The notes beneath the pieces were generated by a model. The model searched no databases. It was not told the origin of the DNA and saw nothing but the letters and a program-made list of their open reading frames with translations. From positions 1-54,916 of the forward strand of contig JAJDTX010000141.1 of NCBI GenBank assembly GCA_022826925.1: 54,916 nt of DNA, in the 5' to 3' direction. This document shows positions 8,832-16,563 of the stretch, one piece after another (position 1 is the stretch's first letter; each line of letters opens with the position of its first letter). The stretch comes from Bryobacterales bacterium. GTDB taxonomy: Bacteria; Acidobacteriota; Terriglobia; Bryobacterales; UBA6623. A program made the position numbers and the translations under genes.

Positions 8832-9518
8832 CTAGCCTCGGCGAGGGTGCAGGAATCCCTCGAAGCCTTGCTGCCGGAGCCTTCGCAGGCGTGCATTGGC
8901 CTTTCTGGCGTTGCCGCCCGCGACTAGCACCCGAAAGCGCTGGGACCCACCCTCCGTGGTGCGCCGCACGGTCGCGCGGTGACCCTTGCTGCGGGCCTTG
9001 GCTGCCAGCGCATTGGCGTTGTCTCGCTGTTTAAAGAGACCGATCTGAACGTCAAACCGTCCGGCCTGCCTCCGGTTGGGCGGCTTGACGCCCGAAGCCG
9101 CGGCACCGGATCCGGCGCTGCCCTTGGGAGGAGGAATCAACGTCAGGCGAACCTTGGTGACTCCGCTGCCCAACATTCCGATATCTGCCGCGGCTGCTTT
9201 CGAAAGGTCGATGATGCGCTTGCCCACGAACGGTCCCCGGTCGGTGATCCGCACTTGGGTGGTCTTGCCGTTGGAAAGGTTCTTGACCCGCAGCCAACTG
9301 TCGAATGGCAGTCGCTTGTGCGCGGCCGTGAGCTCGTTCATGTCATAGATCTCGCCGTTGGAGGCCGGACGCCCATGAAAGGGCGGCCCGTACCAACTCG
9401 CGATGCCAACCTGAGTCCAACCGACCCTGGGGTTGATTGGAGGCGGCAGTTTGACCCTTGTGGTCTGTCGGCTCCCGCAGGCCGCCACAAAGAGGCAGGC
9501 GAGCAGGACCGCCAGCAT
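8832..9518 (-). CDS. rlpA: RlpA-like septal ring lytic transglycosylase/lipoprotein
   Basis: RlpA proteins act on denuded glycan strands at the division site. From the ATG at 9518, preceded by AAAGGA at five bases, the protein is 228 residues: a lipoprotein signal ending VAAC14, a double-psi beta-barrel (GIASWYGPPFHGRPASNGE, then AHKRLPFDSWLRVKNL and ITDRGPF with the catalytic Asp), a proline/glycine linker, and a C-terminal SPOR domain (from about residue 153, FDVQIGLFKQRDNANALAAKA) that targets denuded peptidoglycan. The frame can be extended to an ATG at 9584. That position coincides with the -10 hexamer of the divergent gene and has no ribosome site, so I prefer 9518. Confidence 0.88.
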   Translation of the reverse strand: MLAVLLACLFVAACGSRQTTRVKLPPPINPRVGWTQVGIASWYGPPFHGRPASNGEIYDMNELTAAHKRLPFDSWLRVKNLSNGKTTQVRITDRGPFVGKRIIDLSKAAAADIGMLGSGVTKVRLTLIPPPKGSAGSGAAASGVKPPNRRQAGRFDVQIGLFKQRDNANALAAKARSKGHRATVRRTTEGGSQRFRVLVAGGNARKANARLRRLRQQGFEGFLHPRRG

Positions 9519-9576
9519 CAGTGTCCTTTGCCTGATGCCCACGAGTGCCGCGAGGCGCGCGGCCGTTTCGCCCTGT

Positions 9577-9584
9577 GCTAACAT
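9577..9584 (+). promoter_or_regulatory. Putative -10 element, leaderless BASS gene
   Basis: GCTAACAT (hexamer TAACAT at 9579-9584) lies nine bases before the GTG at 9594. Transcription would start at or next to the start codon, and no ribosome-binding site is present. The same octamer occurs before argC at 49969-49976. No good -35 hexamer is visible. Confidence 0.4.
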
Positions 9585-9593
9585 GCCGCCTTC

Positions 9594-10676
9594 GTGAAGC
9601 GCGTCGGTCTGATCCTGTCGTGCGGTGGGCTGGTCGCGCTTCTCGGCTCGGCCATCGCCACGCTCACCGGCAATGTCCCCCTGAGCGGCACGCTACTCGT
9701 GGCCGCGCTGGCCTTGCTGGCCGTTCGCTTTCAGATCCATCCTACTCTCAACATCATCGCATTCACCTTCTGGGTATTCACCATGACCTGCTGGGCGCTA
9801 TACTTCCCGGCTCATTTCTTGTCATGGGGCGAGTTTCGCCTAGGCACGCTGATCACTCCGCTGATACAGGTGATCATGCTCGGCATGGGAGCAACCCTCA
9901 GTCTGGGAGACTTCGCGCGCGCGCTGCGCATGCCGCAGGCCGTGTTGATCGGGATGGTGTTGCAATTCACGGTCATGCCGCTGCTGGGCTGGTCCATCGC
10001 GGTGGCGTTCGGCTTCCCGGATGAGATCGCGGCCGGCGTTGTGCTGATCGGCTCTTGCTCCGGGGGCGTAGCCTCGAACGTGATGGCCTTCCTGGCCAAG
10101 GGAAATGTCGCGCTGTCGGTGACGATGACGGCATGTTCGACGCTGATGGCACCGCTCCTGACGCCGTTGGCGATGCGAGTGCTGGCGGGCCGCTTTATCG
10201 AGATCGCTTTCTTGGACATGATGTGGGCGATCGTGGAGCTGGTCATCCTTCCGGTCGGAGCGGGACTGATTTGCAACCGCTTGCTGGCGCACCGGCGGGA
10301 CATTCTCGATCGGATCTTGCCCGGCATCTCGATGGCGTCGATCTGTTTCATCCTGGCGATCATTGCTGCCGGCTCGCGCGACGACCTGCTGAAGAGCGGG
10401 GCGGCGCTGCTGTTGGCCGCCTTAGTGCACAACGTGGCCGGCTACGGGCTGGGCTACTTCGCATCCGGCCTTTGCAGGCTCGGCGAGACCGACCGTCGCA
10501 CGGTCGCCTTCGAAGTCGGCATGCAAAATGGTGGTATGGCGGTCGGCCTAGCCACCAACGTGCTCAAGAGCTCGGCCGCGGCGCTGGCTCCGGGCATTTT
10601 CGGCACCTTCATGAATGTGACCGGATCGGCGCTAGCGTCTTGGTGGCGCGACCGTCCGCCCGGCGGGGGCCAGTGA
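9594..10676 (+). CDS. Bile acid:sodium symporter (BASS) family transporter
   Basis: A 360-residue inner-membrane protein with about ten hydrophobic helices. Family signatures are LGMGATLSLGDFARALRMPQAV, GVVLIGSCSGGVASNVMAFLAKGN (the cross-over helix region) and VAFEVGMQNGGMAVGL, which together identify the BASS/SBF fold. BASS proteins move organic anions with sodium; in bacteria substrates include pantoate, pyruvate and other carboxylates. The start is GTG with a promoter-like TAACAT immediately upstream. The stop overlaps the hydantoinase B start as GTGA, so the two are almost certainly co-translated, and the transporter may carry the substrate or product of that enzyme (inference). Confidence 0.9.
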   Translation: MKRVGLILSCGGLVALLGSAIATLTGNVPLSGTLLVAALALLAVRFQIHPTLNIIAFTFWVFTMTCWALYFPAHFLSWGEFRLGTLITPLIQVIMLGMGATLSLGDFARALRMPQAVLIGMVLQFTVMPLLGWSIAVAFGFPDEIAAGVVLIGSCSGGVASNVMAFLAKGNVALSVTMTACSTLMAPLLTPLAMRVLAGRFIEIAFLDMMWAIVELVILPVGAGLICNRLLAHRRDILDRILPGISMASICFILAIIAAGSRDDLLKSGAALLLAALVHNVAGYGLGYFASGLCRLGETDRRTVAFEVGMQNGGMAVGLATNVLKSSAAALAPGIFGTFMNVTGSALASWWRDRPPGGGQ

Positions 10677-12256
10677 ACCTCGAGCTAGAAGTCTTCCGCA
10701 ACCTCTTCGTCTCCATTGCCGAGGAGATGGGAATCGTGCTGCGCCGCACGTCGTTCTCGGCCAACATCAAGGAGCGGCGCGACTATTCCTGCGCGCTTTA
10801 CGACGCCTGGGGCCGGACCGTTGCCATGGGGGATCACATGCCGGCGCACCTGGGCGCGATGCCGGCGTCAGTCGAGGCCGTTACGAGCGAGTTTGATCTC
10901 AAGAACGGTGAGATCTACTTCCTCAACGACCCGTTTCGCGGGGGCACGCATCTGCCCGACATCACGTCGGTCTCCGGGGTGTTCGTTGAAGGCCGTGAAG
11001 AGCCGTCGTTCCACTTGGTGACGCGAGCTCACCACGCTGATGTCGGCGGGATGGTGCCTGGCTCCATGCCACTGGCGCAAGAGATCTATCAGGAGGGACT
11101 GCGCATCCCGCCGGTTTGCCTTGTCCGTAACGGAGAATACGACCAAGCGCTGCTTTCCATGATCTTGGCGAACGTTCGCACCCCGGACGAGCGCTTGGGC
11201 GACTTGAGCGCGCAGGTCGCCGCGCACAGGGTCGGCGAGCGGCGGGTGTGCGAGGCCATCGACAGATACGGCATAGACGTTGTCACGGCGCAGATGGCGT
11301 CGCTGCAGGACTACGCCGAAGATGTGATGCGCAGTCGGCTGGGAGGGATCCCCGACTGCACCCGCCGGTTTACGGATTGCATGGACGATGACGGAGTTGG
11401 CTCCGAGCCGGTAACGATCTCTTGTACGCTCACGATCCAAGGCTCCGAAGCAATCGTGGATTTTCGTGAATCCGACCCGCAGACGCGGGGCGGTGTCAAT
11501 GCCAACCGTGCGGTTACGACGTCGGCCGTGATGTACTGCTTCCGGTGCCTGGTCGATTCTGAGACTCCCTACAACGCGGGCACGCTGAGACCGATCAAGA
11601 TCCTCACCAAGCCCGGCACGGTCTGCGACGCTGTATTGCCGGCGAGCACCGCCGCAGGCAACGTCGAGACCTCGCAGCGAATCGTCGACGTGGTGCTCGG
11701 GGCGCTGCGCCAGGCGCTGCCAGGAGAGCTCCCCGCCGACAGTTCGGGGACGATGAACAACATCAGCTTCGGTGGCTCGGACCCCGCGACCGGCCGCGCG
11801 TTCGGCTATTACGAGACCGTGGCCGGAGGCATGGGCGCATGGTCAGGGGCCGACGGGCTGAGCGGGGTCCACACCCACATGACCAACAGCCTCAACACGC
11901 CCGTCGAGGCGTTGGAACAGCAATACCCGGTTCGAATCGCTCGCTACTCCCTGCGTCCGGACAGCGGCGGCGAGGGGGGGCGCCGCGGCGGTGATGGAGT
12001 GATCAGGGAGTACGAGTTCTTGACCGACGTTTCTCTGGCTATCCTCTCCGAACGGCGCAAGCTTGCACCGAAGGGTGCGCACCGGGGAGGGGCGGGGCAG
12101 GCCGGCCGTAACGCGCTCGACGGCAATGAATTGCCGTCAAAGGGCAACTTCGAGGTGCGGCGGGGCAGCGTGCTGCGGATTGAGACTCCGGGGGGAGGCG
12201 GCTACTTCTCGAGCAAGAAGTTGCCCACGAATAGCGCGTCGATGCCGGAAGCATAG
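10673..12256 (+). CDS. Hydantoinase B/oxoprolinase family protein
   Basis: A 527-residue HyuB-type subunit starting at GTG 10673 inside the transporter stop codon; the upstream extension of the frame is only a shadow. Signatures include FRNLFVSIAEEMG, TSFSANIKERRDYSCALYD, FLNDPFRGGTHLPDITSVSGVF, THMTNSLNTPVEALE and the glycine-rich C-terminal PGGGGYF. HyuB normally works with HyuA in ATP-dependent N-methylhydantoin, 5-oxoproline or acetophenone carboxylase-type reactions. No hyuA is adjacent or elsewhere in the window. After PGGGGYF there is a tail of about 15 residues (SSKKLPTN...) that overlaps the end of the opposing carbamoyltransferase gene by 55 bp and may be a recent extension by stop-codon loss. 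Confidence 0.9.
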   Translation: MNLELEVFRNLFVSIAEEMGIVLRRTSFSANIKERRDYSCALYDAWGRTVAMGDHMPAHLGAMPASVEAVTSEFDLKNGEIYFLNDPFRGGTHLPDITSVSGVFVEGREEPSFHLVTRAHHADVGGMVPGSMPLAQEIYQEGLRIPPVCLVRNGEYDQALLSMILANVRTPDERLGDLSAQVAAHRVGERRVCEAIDRYGIDVVTAQMASLQDYAEDVMRSRLGGIPDCTRRFTDCMDDDGVGSEPVTISCTLTIQGSEAIVDFRESDPQTRGGVNANRAVTTSAVMYCFRCLVDSETPYNAGTLRPIKILTKPGTVCDAVLPASTAAGNVETSQRIVDVVLGALRQALPGELPADSSGTMNNISFGGSDPATGRAFGYYETVAGGMGAWSGADGLSGVHTHMTNSLNTPVEALEQQYPVRIARYSLRPDSGGEGGRRGGDGVIREYEFLTDVSLAILSERRKLAPKGAHRGGAGQAGRNALDGNELPSKGNFEVRRGSVLRIETPGGGGYFSSKKLPTNSASMPEA

Positions 12257-13779
12257 AAGCTTCGCACTGCCGAGCGCGGATCGCTAACCAGCGGCTCGCC
12301 AAAAAGGTTGAACGATGTGTTGTAGAGAACGGGCAGGCCGCTGACGCGGCCAGCCTCGTTGAGCAGGTCCCAGTACAGGCGGTTGTCGGCCCGGCTGACC
12401 ACGTGCAGCCGGATGCGTTCGCCGTCCAGCAGGGCAGACTCGAAGGTCTTGCGATGGGCGGGCTTAACGCGCGAGACAGTCGCGAGGTAGCGGGAAGCCG
12501 GGGTGCTCTCGAAGTACTCCTCCACGGCCTCCTCGGGGACGGACGCCGCGAACTTGCGGAAGTTCTCCCGGCGCTTGATGTATACGTTGAGATTCTCGGT
12601 GGAATACGGATTCAACGGCGAGGCTAGGATGCTGCGGTTGCCGAGCGCCCTCGGCCCGAACTCGGTGCGGCCTTGGAACCAGGCCAAGATCTGGTCGTCA
12701 GCCAAGCGCTCCACCGCCGAGCCGATCAGCTCGGCGTCTGTGAGCAGGAAGCGGAAGTTGAGCTTGCAATTCTCCAAGACCTGGCTGATGTCCTCTTTGC
12801 CGTAGCGAGGTCCGAGAAAGAGGTCCCTCATCGGCACTCGCTCGGAACGCTTCAGCACCCTGTGCCAAGCGTGGTACGCCCCGCCAACCGCGGTGCCGGC
12901 GTTGCCAGCGGCGGGCTGGACGAAGACCTCCCCGAAGTTCCCGCTGCGCTCGAGTGCTTCCACGAGCAAGGCGTTCATGGCGATGCCGCCGGCCAAGCAG
13001 AGATGGCTAGCGTCTCCCGCCATTCGCAACACTGCGTCTGCGACCGCCTGATGCATGCTGGCAGCGAGGTCGCGCTGCATCGTGTCGGAGATGCTTGCGG
13101 AGGGTTCCAGTCCGAGCTCGCGGTAGAACTTGTCGCTGAATGCCCCTTGCGTCGGGCGTGCCGGATCGAAGTAGCTATGGTCCAGCGTCGGCAGCCGGCT
13201 CGCGCCGCTTCCCATCATCGCGGCGAACAGATCGCGGTAGCGCGGCTCGCCGGATAGCGCGAGCCACTGGACCTTGTGCTCCTCTCGACCCGAACGAAAG
13301 CCCAGCAACTCCGTCACGCGGCTGTAAACCACGGCCGGGGAGTCAGGGGCGTATAGATCTTCCTCGGATTCGAGCGCGGCACCCCGACCCTGCCACACGG
13401 CGCCGCAGCGCATGTCGCCTTGGCGATCTAGGGTCAGCACGCGAGCTTCGTCGAAAGGGGACGCGTAGTAGGCGCTGGCCGCGTGAGCGTCGTGGTGGTC
13501 CGTAACGACGATCCGGGCGTTCGGAAACAGGGACCGCAGGCGAATTTGAAAGGTGTTGTCCGCCCCGCTGCCCAGCGGCCGCACCAATGCCACGCAGTCG
13601 ACTTCTTCGGCGGTCGCGTCTGCTAGGTCGAGACACGCGCGGATGGCACGGGTGGGCAAGCCGCCCCGATGGGCCTCTCTAGCGAGCTTTTCCTCCTCGA
13701 TGGCAGCCACGATGGCCCCATCGCGCATGACAGCGGCCGCACCATCGTGCAGCCAGCCCCCGATTCCAAGTAGCAGCAT
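12202..13779 (-). CDS. NodU/CmcH-family carbamoyltransferase
   Basis: From the ATG at 13779, preceded by AGAGGG, this is 525 residues. The N-terminal ASKHA-like TobZ/YrdC-associated domain starts LLGIGGWLHDGAAAV, with metal ligands in TDHHDAHAASAYY. Later blocks are CLAGGIAMNALL, the carbamoyl-transfer signature WFQGRTEFGPRALGNRSIL, and NTSFNLFGEPLV. The family transfers carbamoyl from carbamoyl phosphate to hydroxyls of nodulation factors, cephalosporins or other metabolites. No biosynthetic cluster is next to it, so the acceptor is unknown. It lies 22 bp after gltX on the same strand and converges on the hydantoinase B gene with a 55-bp overlap. Confidence 0.9.
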   Translation of the reverse strand: MLLLGIGGWLHDGAAAVMRDGAIVAAIEEEKLAREAHRGGLPTRAIRACLDLADATAEEVDCVALVRPLGSGADNTFQIRLRSLFPNARIVVTDHHDAHAASAYYASPFDEARVLTLDRQGDMRCGAVWQGRGAALESEEDLYAPDSPAVVYSRVTELLGFRSGREEHKVQWLALSGEPRYRDLFAAMMGSGASRLPTLDHSYFDPARPTQGAFSDKFYRELGLEPSASISDTMQRDLAASMHQAVADAVLRMAGDASHLCLAGGIAMNALLVEALERSGNFGEVFVQPAAGNAGTAVGGAYHAWHRVLKRSERVPMRDLFLGPRYGKEDISQVLENCKLNFRFLLTDAELIGSAVERLADDQILAWFQGRTEFGPRALGNRSILASPLNPYSTENLNVYIKRRENFRKFAASVPEEAVEEYFESTPASRYLATVSRVKPAHRKTFESALLDGERIRLHVVSRADNRLYWDLLNEAGRVSGLPVLYNTSFNLFGEPLVSDPRSAVRSFYASGIDALFVGNFLLEK

Positions 13780-13801
13780 GGTCGGATACCCTCTGGCGAA
13801 C

Positions 13802-15241
13802 TCAGGCCCGGCGCAGCCGCTCCACCGCGCGTTGCTGGCCGACCAGGGTGAACACGCGAAAGGCACTCGGGCCAACCGGCTGCCCGGTCAGTGCCGCCCG
13901 CGAGCCGTTGATGAGCAGGCCCGCCTTGACATCCTCTTGCGCGGCCAGCGCGCGCAGCTCGGCCTCGATGTTTTCCTCCGTGAAGTCGGGCAATGCTTCC
14001 AAGCGGTCGGCAAGGCGCTTGAGAAGGTCGCGAACCCCCTCTTTGTTTAAGTTTTCCTTTGCTTTGGGCTCGAAATCGAAATCGTCCTTGAAATAGGCCC
14101 GGCAGCGACGCTGGAAATCAGTCAGCAAGTTCAAGCGGGAGCGCAGGTCGTTGACCGCTGCGGCGAACCAGTCGCGCTGATCGGCGCCGAACGCATCGTC
14201 CCACCAGCCCGCTGCGCGCAAGGCTCGCTCTGCGAACGGAAGCAGGTCTTCAACTGGCATGTTCCTGAGGTGCTGTCCGTTCAACCACAGCGCCTTGGGG
14301 TCGACTTGGTCGGCCCCTCCCTCTTCGCCGAACTGCACGGTGGCGTTGGTGCGCAGCATGTTCTCGATCTGGAACAGGTCTCGAATCTCCTGCAGGGTCA
14401 GGACCTCGCGGTTATCTTTGGGGGACCAGCCCAGCAGGCAGACATAGTTGACGAAACCAGAGGGAAGGAAGCCCATGTCCCGGTAGCTGGTCACGCTGAC
14501 GATCGCGCCATGCCGGCGCTTCGACAGTTTCGATCCATCCGGGCCGATGAGCAGCGGCATGTGCCCGAATTCAGGCACGTCGTACCCGAGCGCTTCAAAC
14601 AGCATGATGTGCTTGAAGGTGTTGGCGAGGTGGTCCTGGCCGCGAATCACATGGGTGATCTTCAGGTCGCCGTCGTCCACGGTAGAGGCGAGGTGATAGG
14701 TGGGCAGTCCGTTACTGCGCAGGAGGGCGAAGTCTTCGATGTCCGCGTACTTGCGGAACTGCTTGCGCAGCACTAGGTCCTTGAACGCCACGCCGTCAGG
14801 CCGTTCGCGAGGGACGCGGAAGCGGACGGCGAACGGCTCGCCTGCCTCTGCGCGCCGGTCGCTCTCGGCGGAAGACATTTCGCGCATGCCTGGATTGCAC
14901 AGCCAAGGAGCGCCGTCAGTGCGCTCGTCCTTAGGGTCGCTTTCGGCGGTGAAATCGCGGTAGGCGACACCGGCGGCCAGTAGTGATTGGGCCGCCTGAA
15001 TGTGAAGGCTGCGGCGTTCAGACTGCAGGTGCTGCTCGTCCCATGGCAGGCCCAGCCACTTCAGGCCGTCCAAGATCGAGCGCAGCGACTCCTCGGTGTT
15101 CCTGCCGGTGTCGGTGTCGTCGATGCGAAGGACCATCTGGCCGCCCGTCGAGCGAGCGAAGAACCAGTTGAAGACATAGGTCCGCGCTCCGCCGATATGC
15201 AAGAAGCCCGTCGGCGACGGCGCAAAGCGAACGCGGTTCAT
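13802..15241 (-). CDS. gltX: Glutamyl-tRNA synthetase
   Basis: A 479-residue class I synthetase that charges tRNA-Glu. The ATG at 15241 gives the expected start NRVRFAPSPTGFLHIGGAR, with the HIGH-type motif at residues 15-18; the longer frame to 15283 adds an unconserved leader. The KMSKS-type loop is SKLSKRRHG (KLSKR 238-242). VIRGQDHLANT and the catalytic-domain block RIDDTDTGRN are intact, and the C-terminal helical anticodon domain is complete. It is followed by the carbamoyltransferase after 22 bp. A TATACT hexamer lies upstream at 15296-15301. Confidence 0.95.
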   Translation of the reverse strand: MNRVRFAPSPTGFLHIGGARTYVFNWFFARSTGGQMVLRIDDTDTGRNTEESLRSILDGLKWLGLPWDEQHLQSERRSLHIQAAQSLLAAGVAYRDFTAESDPKDERTDGAPWLCNPGMREMSSAESDRRAEAGEPFAVRFRVPRERPDGVAFKDLVLRKQFRKYADIEDFALLRSNGLPTYHLASTVDDGDLKITHVIRGQDHLANTFKHIMLFEALGYDVPEFGHMPLLIGPDGSKLSKRRHGAIVSVTSYRDMGFLPSGFVNYVCLLGWSPKDNREVLTLQEIRDLFQIENMLRTNATVQFGEEGGADQVDPKALWLNGQHLRNMPVEDLLPFAERALRAAGWWDDAFGADQRDWFAAAVNDLRSRLNLLTDFQRRCRAYFKDDFDFEPKAKENLNKEGVRDLLKRLADRLEALPDFTEENIEAELRALAAQEDVKAGLLINGSRAALTGQPVGPSAFRVFTLVGQQRAVERLRRA

Positions 15242-15295
15242 GGACGGGAAGGGAAGGGGCCAGGGGCAAGCGACCCCATGCATTGCACTTAGCCC

Positions 15296-15301
15296 AGTAT
15301 A
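15296..15301 (-). promoter_or_regulatory. Putative -10 element upstream of gltX
   Basis: TATACT on the minus strand, 54 bases before the gltX ATG. No convincing -35 hexamer lies at 16-18 bp. Confidence 0.35.
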
Positions 15302-15449
15302 TCGGTATCCCGGGCAGGTGGCGCGGTGCGGGTTCGGGGCCTCCCAGCGCGGGCAGCGAGCTGATCACGCCGATGCAGAATCTGCGATCGCGAGCAGGGA
15401 CCCGGAACCCAAAGGGAACTCGCGACTGGCCCATCGCCAGCCAGGGGCC

Positions 15450-16481
15450 TTATTCCGGAACGATCACGATCTTGCCGAAGTGCTCCTTGGCCGCCATCCT
15501 CTCATGCGCTCCCCGGACATCGCTCAGTGGGAAGGATTTGTCCAACACCGGCTTAAGCAGGCCGCGCTCGAAGAAGCGCAGCAGGTCGTAAAGCTCTCCC
15601 ATGGTCCCCATGTACGAACCATGCAGGCTCAGGTGCTTGGCGAACAGGTGCCCGAGATTCAAAGTGGTATCGAATCCCGTAGTCGCGCCGCAAGTGACCA
15701 AGCGCCCGTGACGCGCCATCGATGCCGCGGAGTGGCCGAACGTCGCCGCGCCGACATGCTCGAAGACGAGGCTGACGCCGCGCCGCCCTGTGATGCTCTT
15801 CACTTCATCCTTGATCGACTGCTTGTAGTGATCGATGACATGGTCCGCGCCCAGCGCCTTGGCCTTGGCGAGCTTGTCGTCTCCGCCAGCCGTCGCGATG
15901 ACACGGCAGTGGTGCAGCTTGGCGATCTGGATCGCGGCGATGCCCACGCCGCTGGATCCGCCGATCACCAGAACGTCTTCCAGCATCCGAATCTTGGCGA
16001 TGCCCACAAGCATGTGCCAAGCCGTGAGGAACACCAGCGGCACCGAGGCGGCCTCCTCGTAGTTCAAGCTGCCCGGAATCGGCAGTGCATTGGCCTCCGG
16101 GATCGCGACATACTCGGCATTCAAGCCCGGATAAACCGATCCGAACAGGCCGTAGTCACGCGCGGCGTTGTCGACCCCATGAGCGGTCTCGTAGCCGGCG
16201 GCCAGCGTTCGCCCCGGGGCGACCAAGATGCGGTCGCCGACCTTCACCCGCTCGCACAGCTCGCCGACCTCGACCACCTCGCCAGCGGCATCGCTGCCGA
16301 GTACCCACGGGAACTGGAGCCTCAGCGTCGGCAGACCTCCGCGCACCCACAGGTCGAGGTGGTTGAGCGAACAGGCCCTTACGCGGACCACCACTTCGTT
16401 TGCTTTCGGGCGAGGATCGGGGGCGTCTTCGTAGCGGATCACCTCTGGGCCGCCACACTCGTGGATACGGGAAGCTTTCAT
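15450..16481 (-). CDS. MDR-superfamily NAD(P)H oxidoreductase (quinone reductase-like)
   Basis: A 343-residue medium-chain dehydrogenase/reductase. The ATG at 16481 gives the usual N-terminus ASRIHECGGPEVIRYED. The GroES-like domain contains ACSLNHLDLWVRGG (residues 36-49), and the Rossmann domain has the nucleotide motif GGSSGVG (174-180). The structural-zinc cysteine cluster of true alcohol dehydrogenases is absent, and the catalytic-zinc region reads C37-S-L-N-H, so it belongs nearer to zinc-independent quinone oxidoreductase/enoyl reductase members; the substrate is unknown. A perfect TATAAT lies 31 bases upstream of the start. The gene is divergent from the glycosyltransferase. Confidence 0.85.
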   Translation of the reverse strand: MKASRIHECGGPEVIRYEDAPDPRPKANEVVVRVRACSLNHLDLWVRGGLPTLRLQFPWVLGSDAAGEVVEVGELCERVKVGDRILVAPGRTLAAGYETAHGVDNAARDYGLFGSVYPGLNAEYVAIPEANALPIPGSLNYEEAASVPLVFLTAWHMLVGIAKIRMLEDVLVIGGSSGVGIAAIQIAKLHHCRVIATAGGDDKLAKAKALGADHVIDHYKQSIKDEVKSITGRRGVSLVFEHVGAATFGHSAASMARHGRLVTCGATTGFDTTLNLGHLFAKHLSLHGSYMGTMGELYDLLRFFERGLLKPVLDKSFPLSDVRGAHERMAAKEHFGKIVIVPE

Positions 16482-16512
16482 AGTCTGGTGCCGGGCTCCG
16501 CCCCGGCATCCG

Positions 16513-16518
16513 ATTATA
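16513..16518 (-). promoter_or_regulatory. Consensus -10 (TATAAT) for the MDR gene
   Basis: Perfect TATAAT on the minus strand, 31 bases before the ATG at 16481. Between them the leader can form a small hairpin (CCGGG at 16491-16495 with CCCGG at 16502-16506). No recognisable -35. Confidence 0.5.
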
Positions 16519-16563
16519 CCGGCAGGCCCGTGTTGCTCTCTGAGAGCGGGTTCGCCATCCTGA

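Noticed and set aside
10055..10672. Upstream extension of the hydantoinase B frame
   Set aside because: Arginine-rich shadow of the BASS gene; the GTG overlapping the transporter stop is the sensible start.
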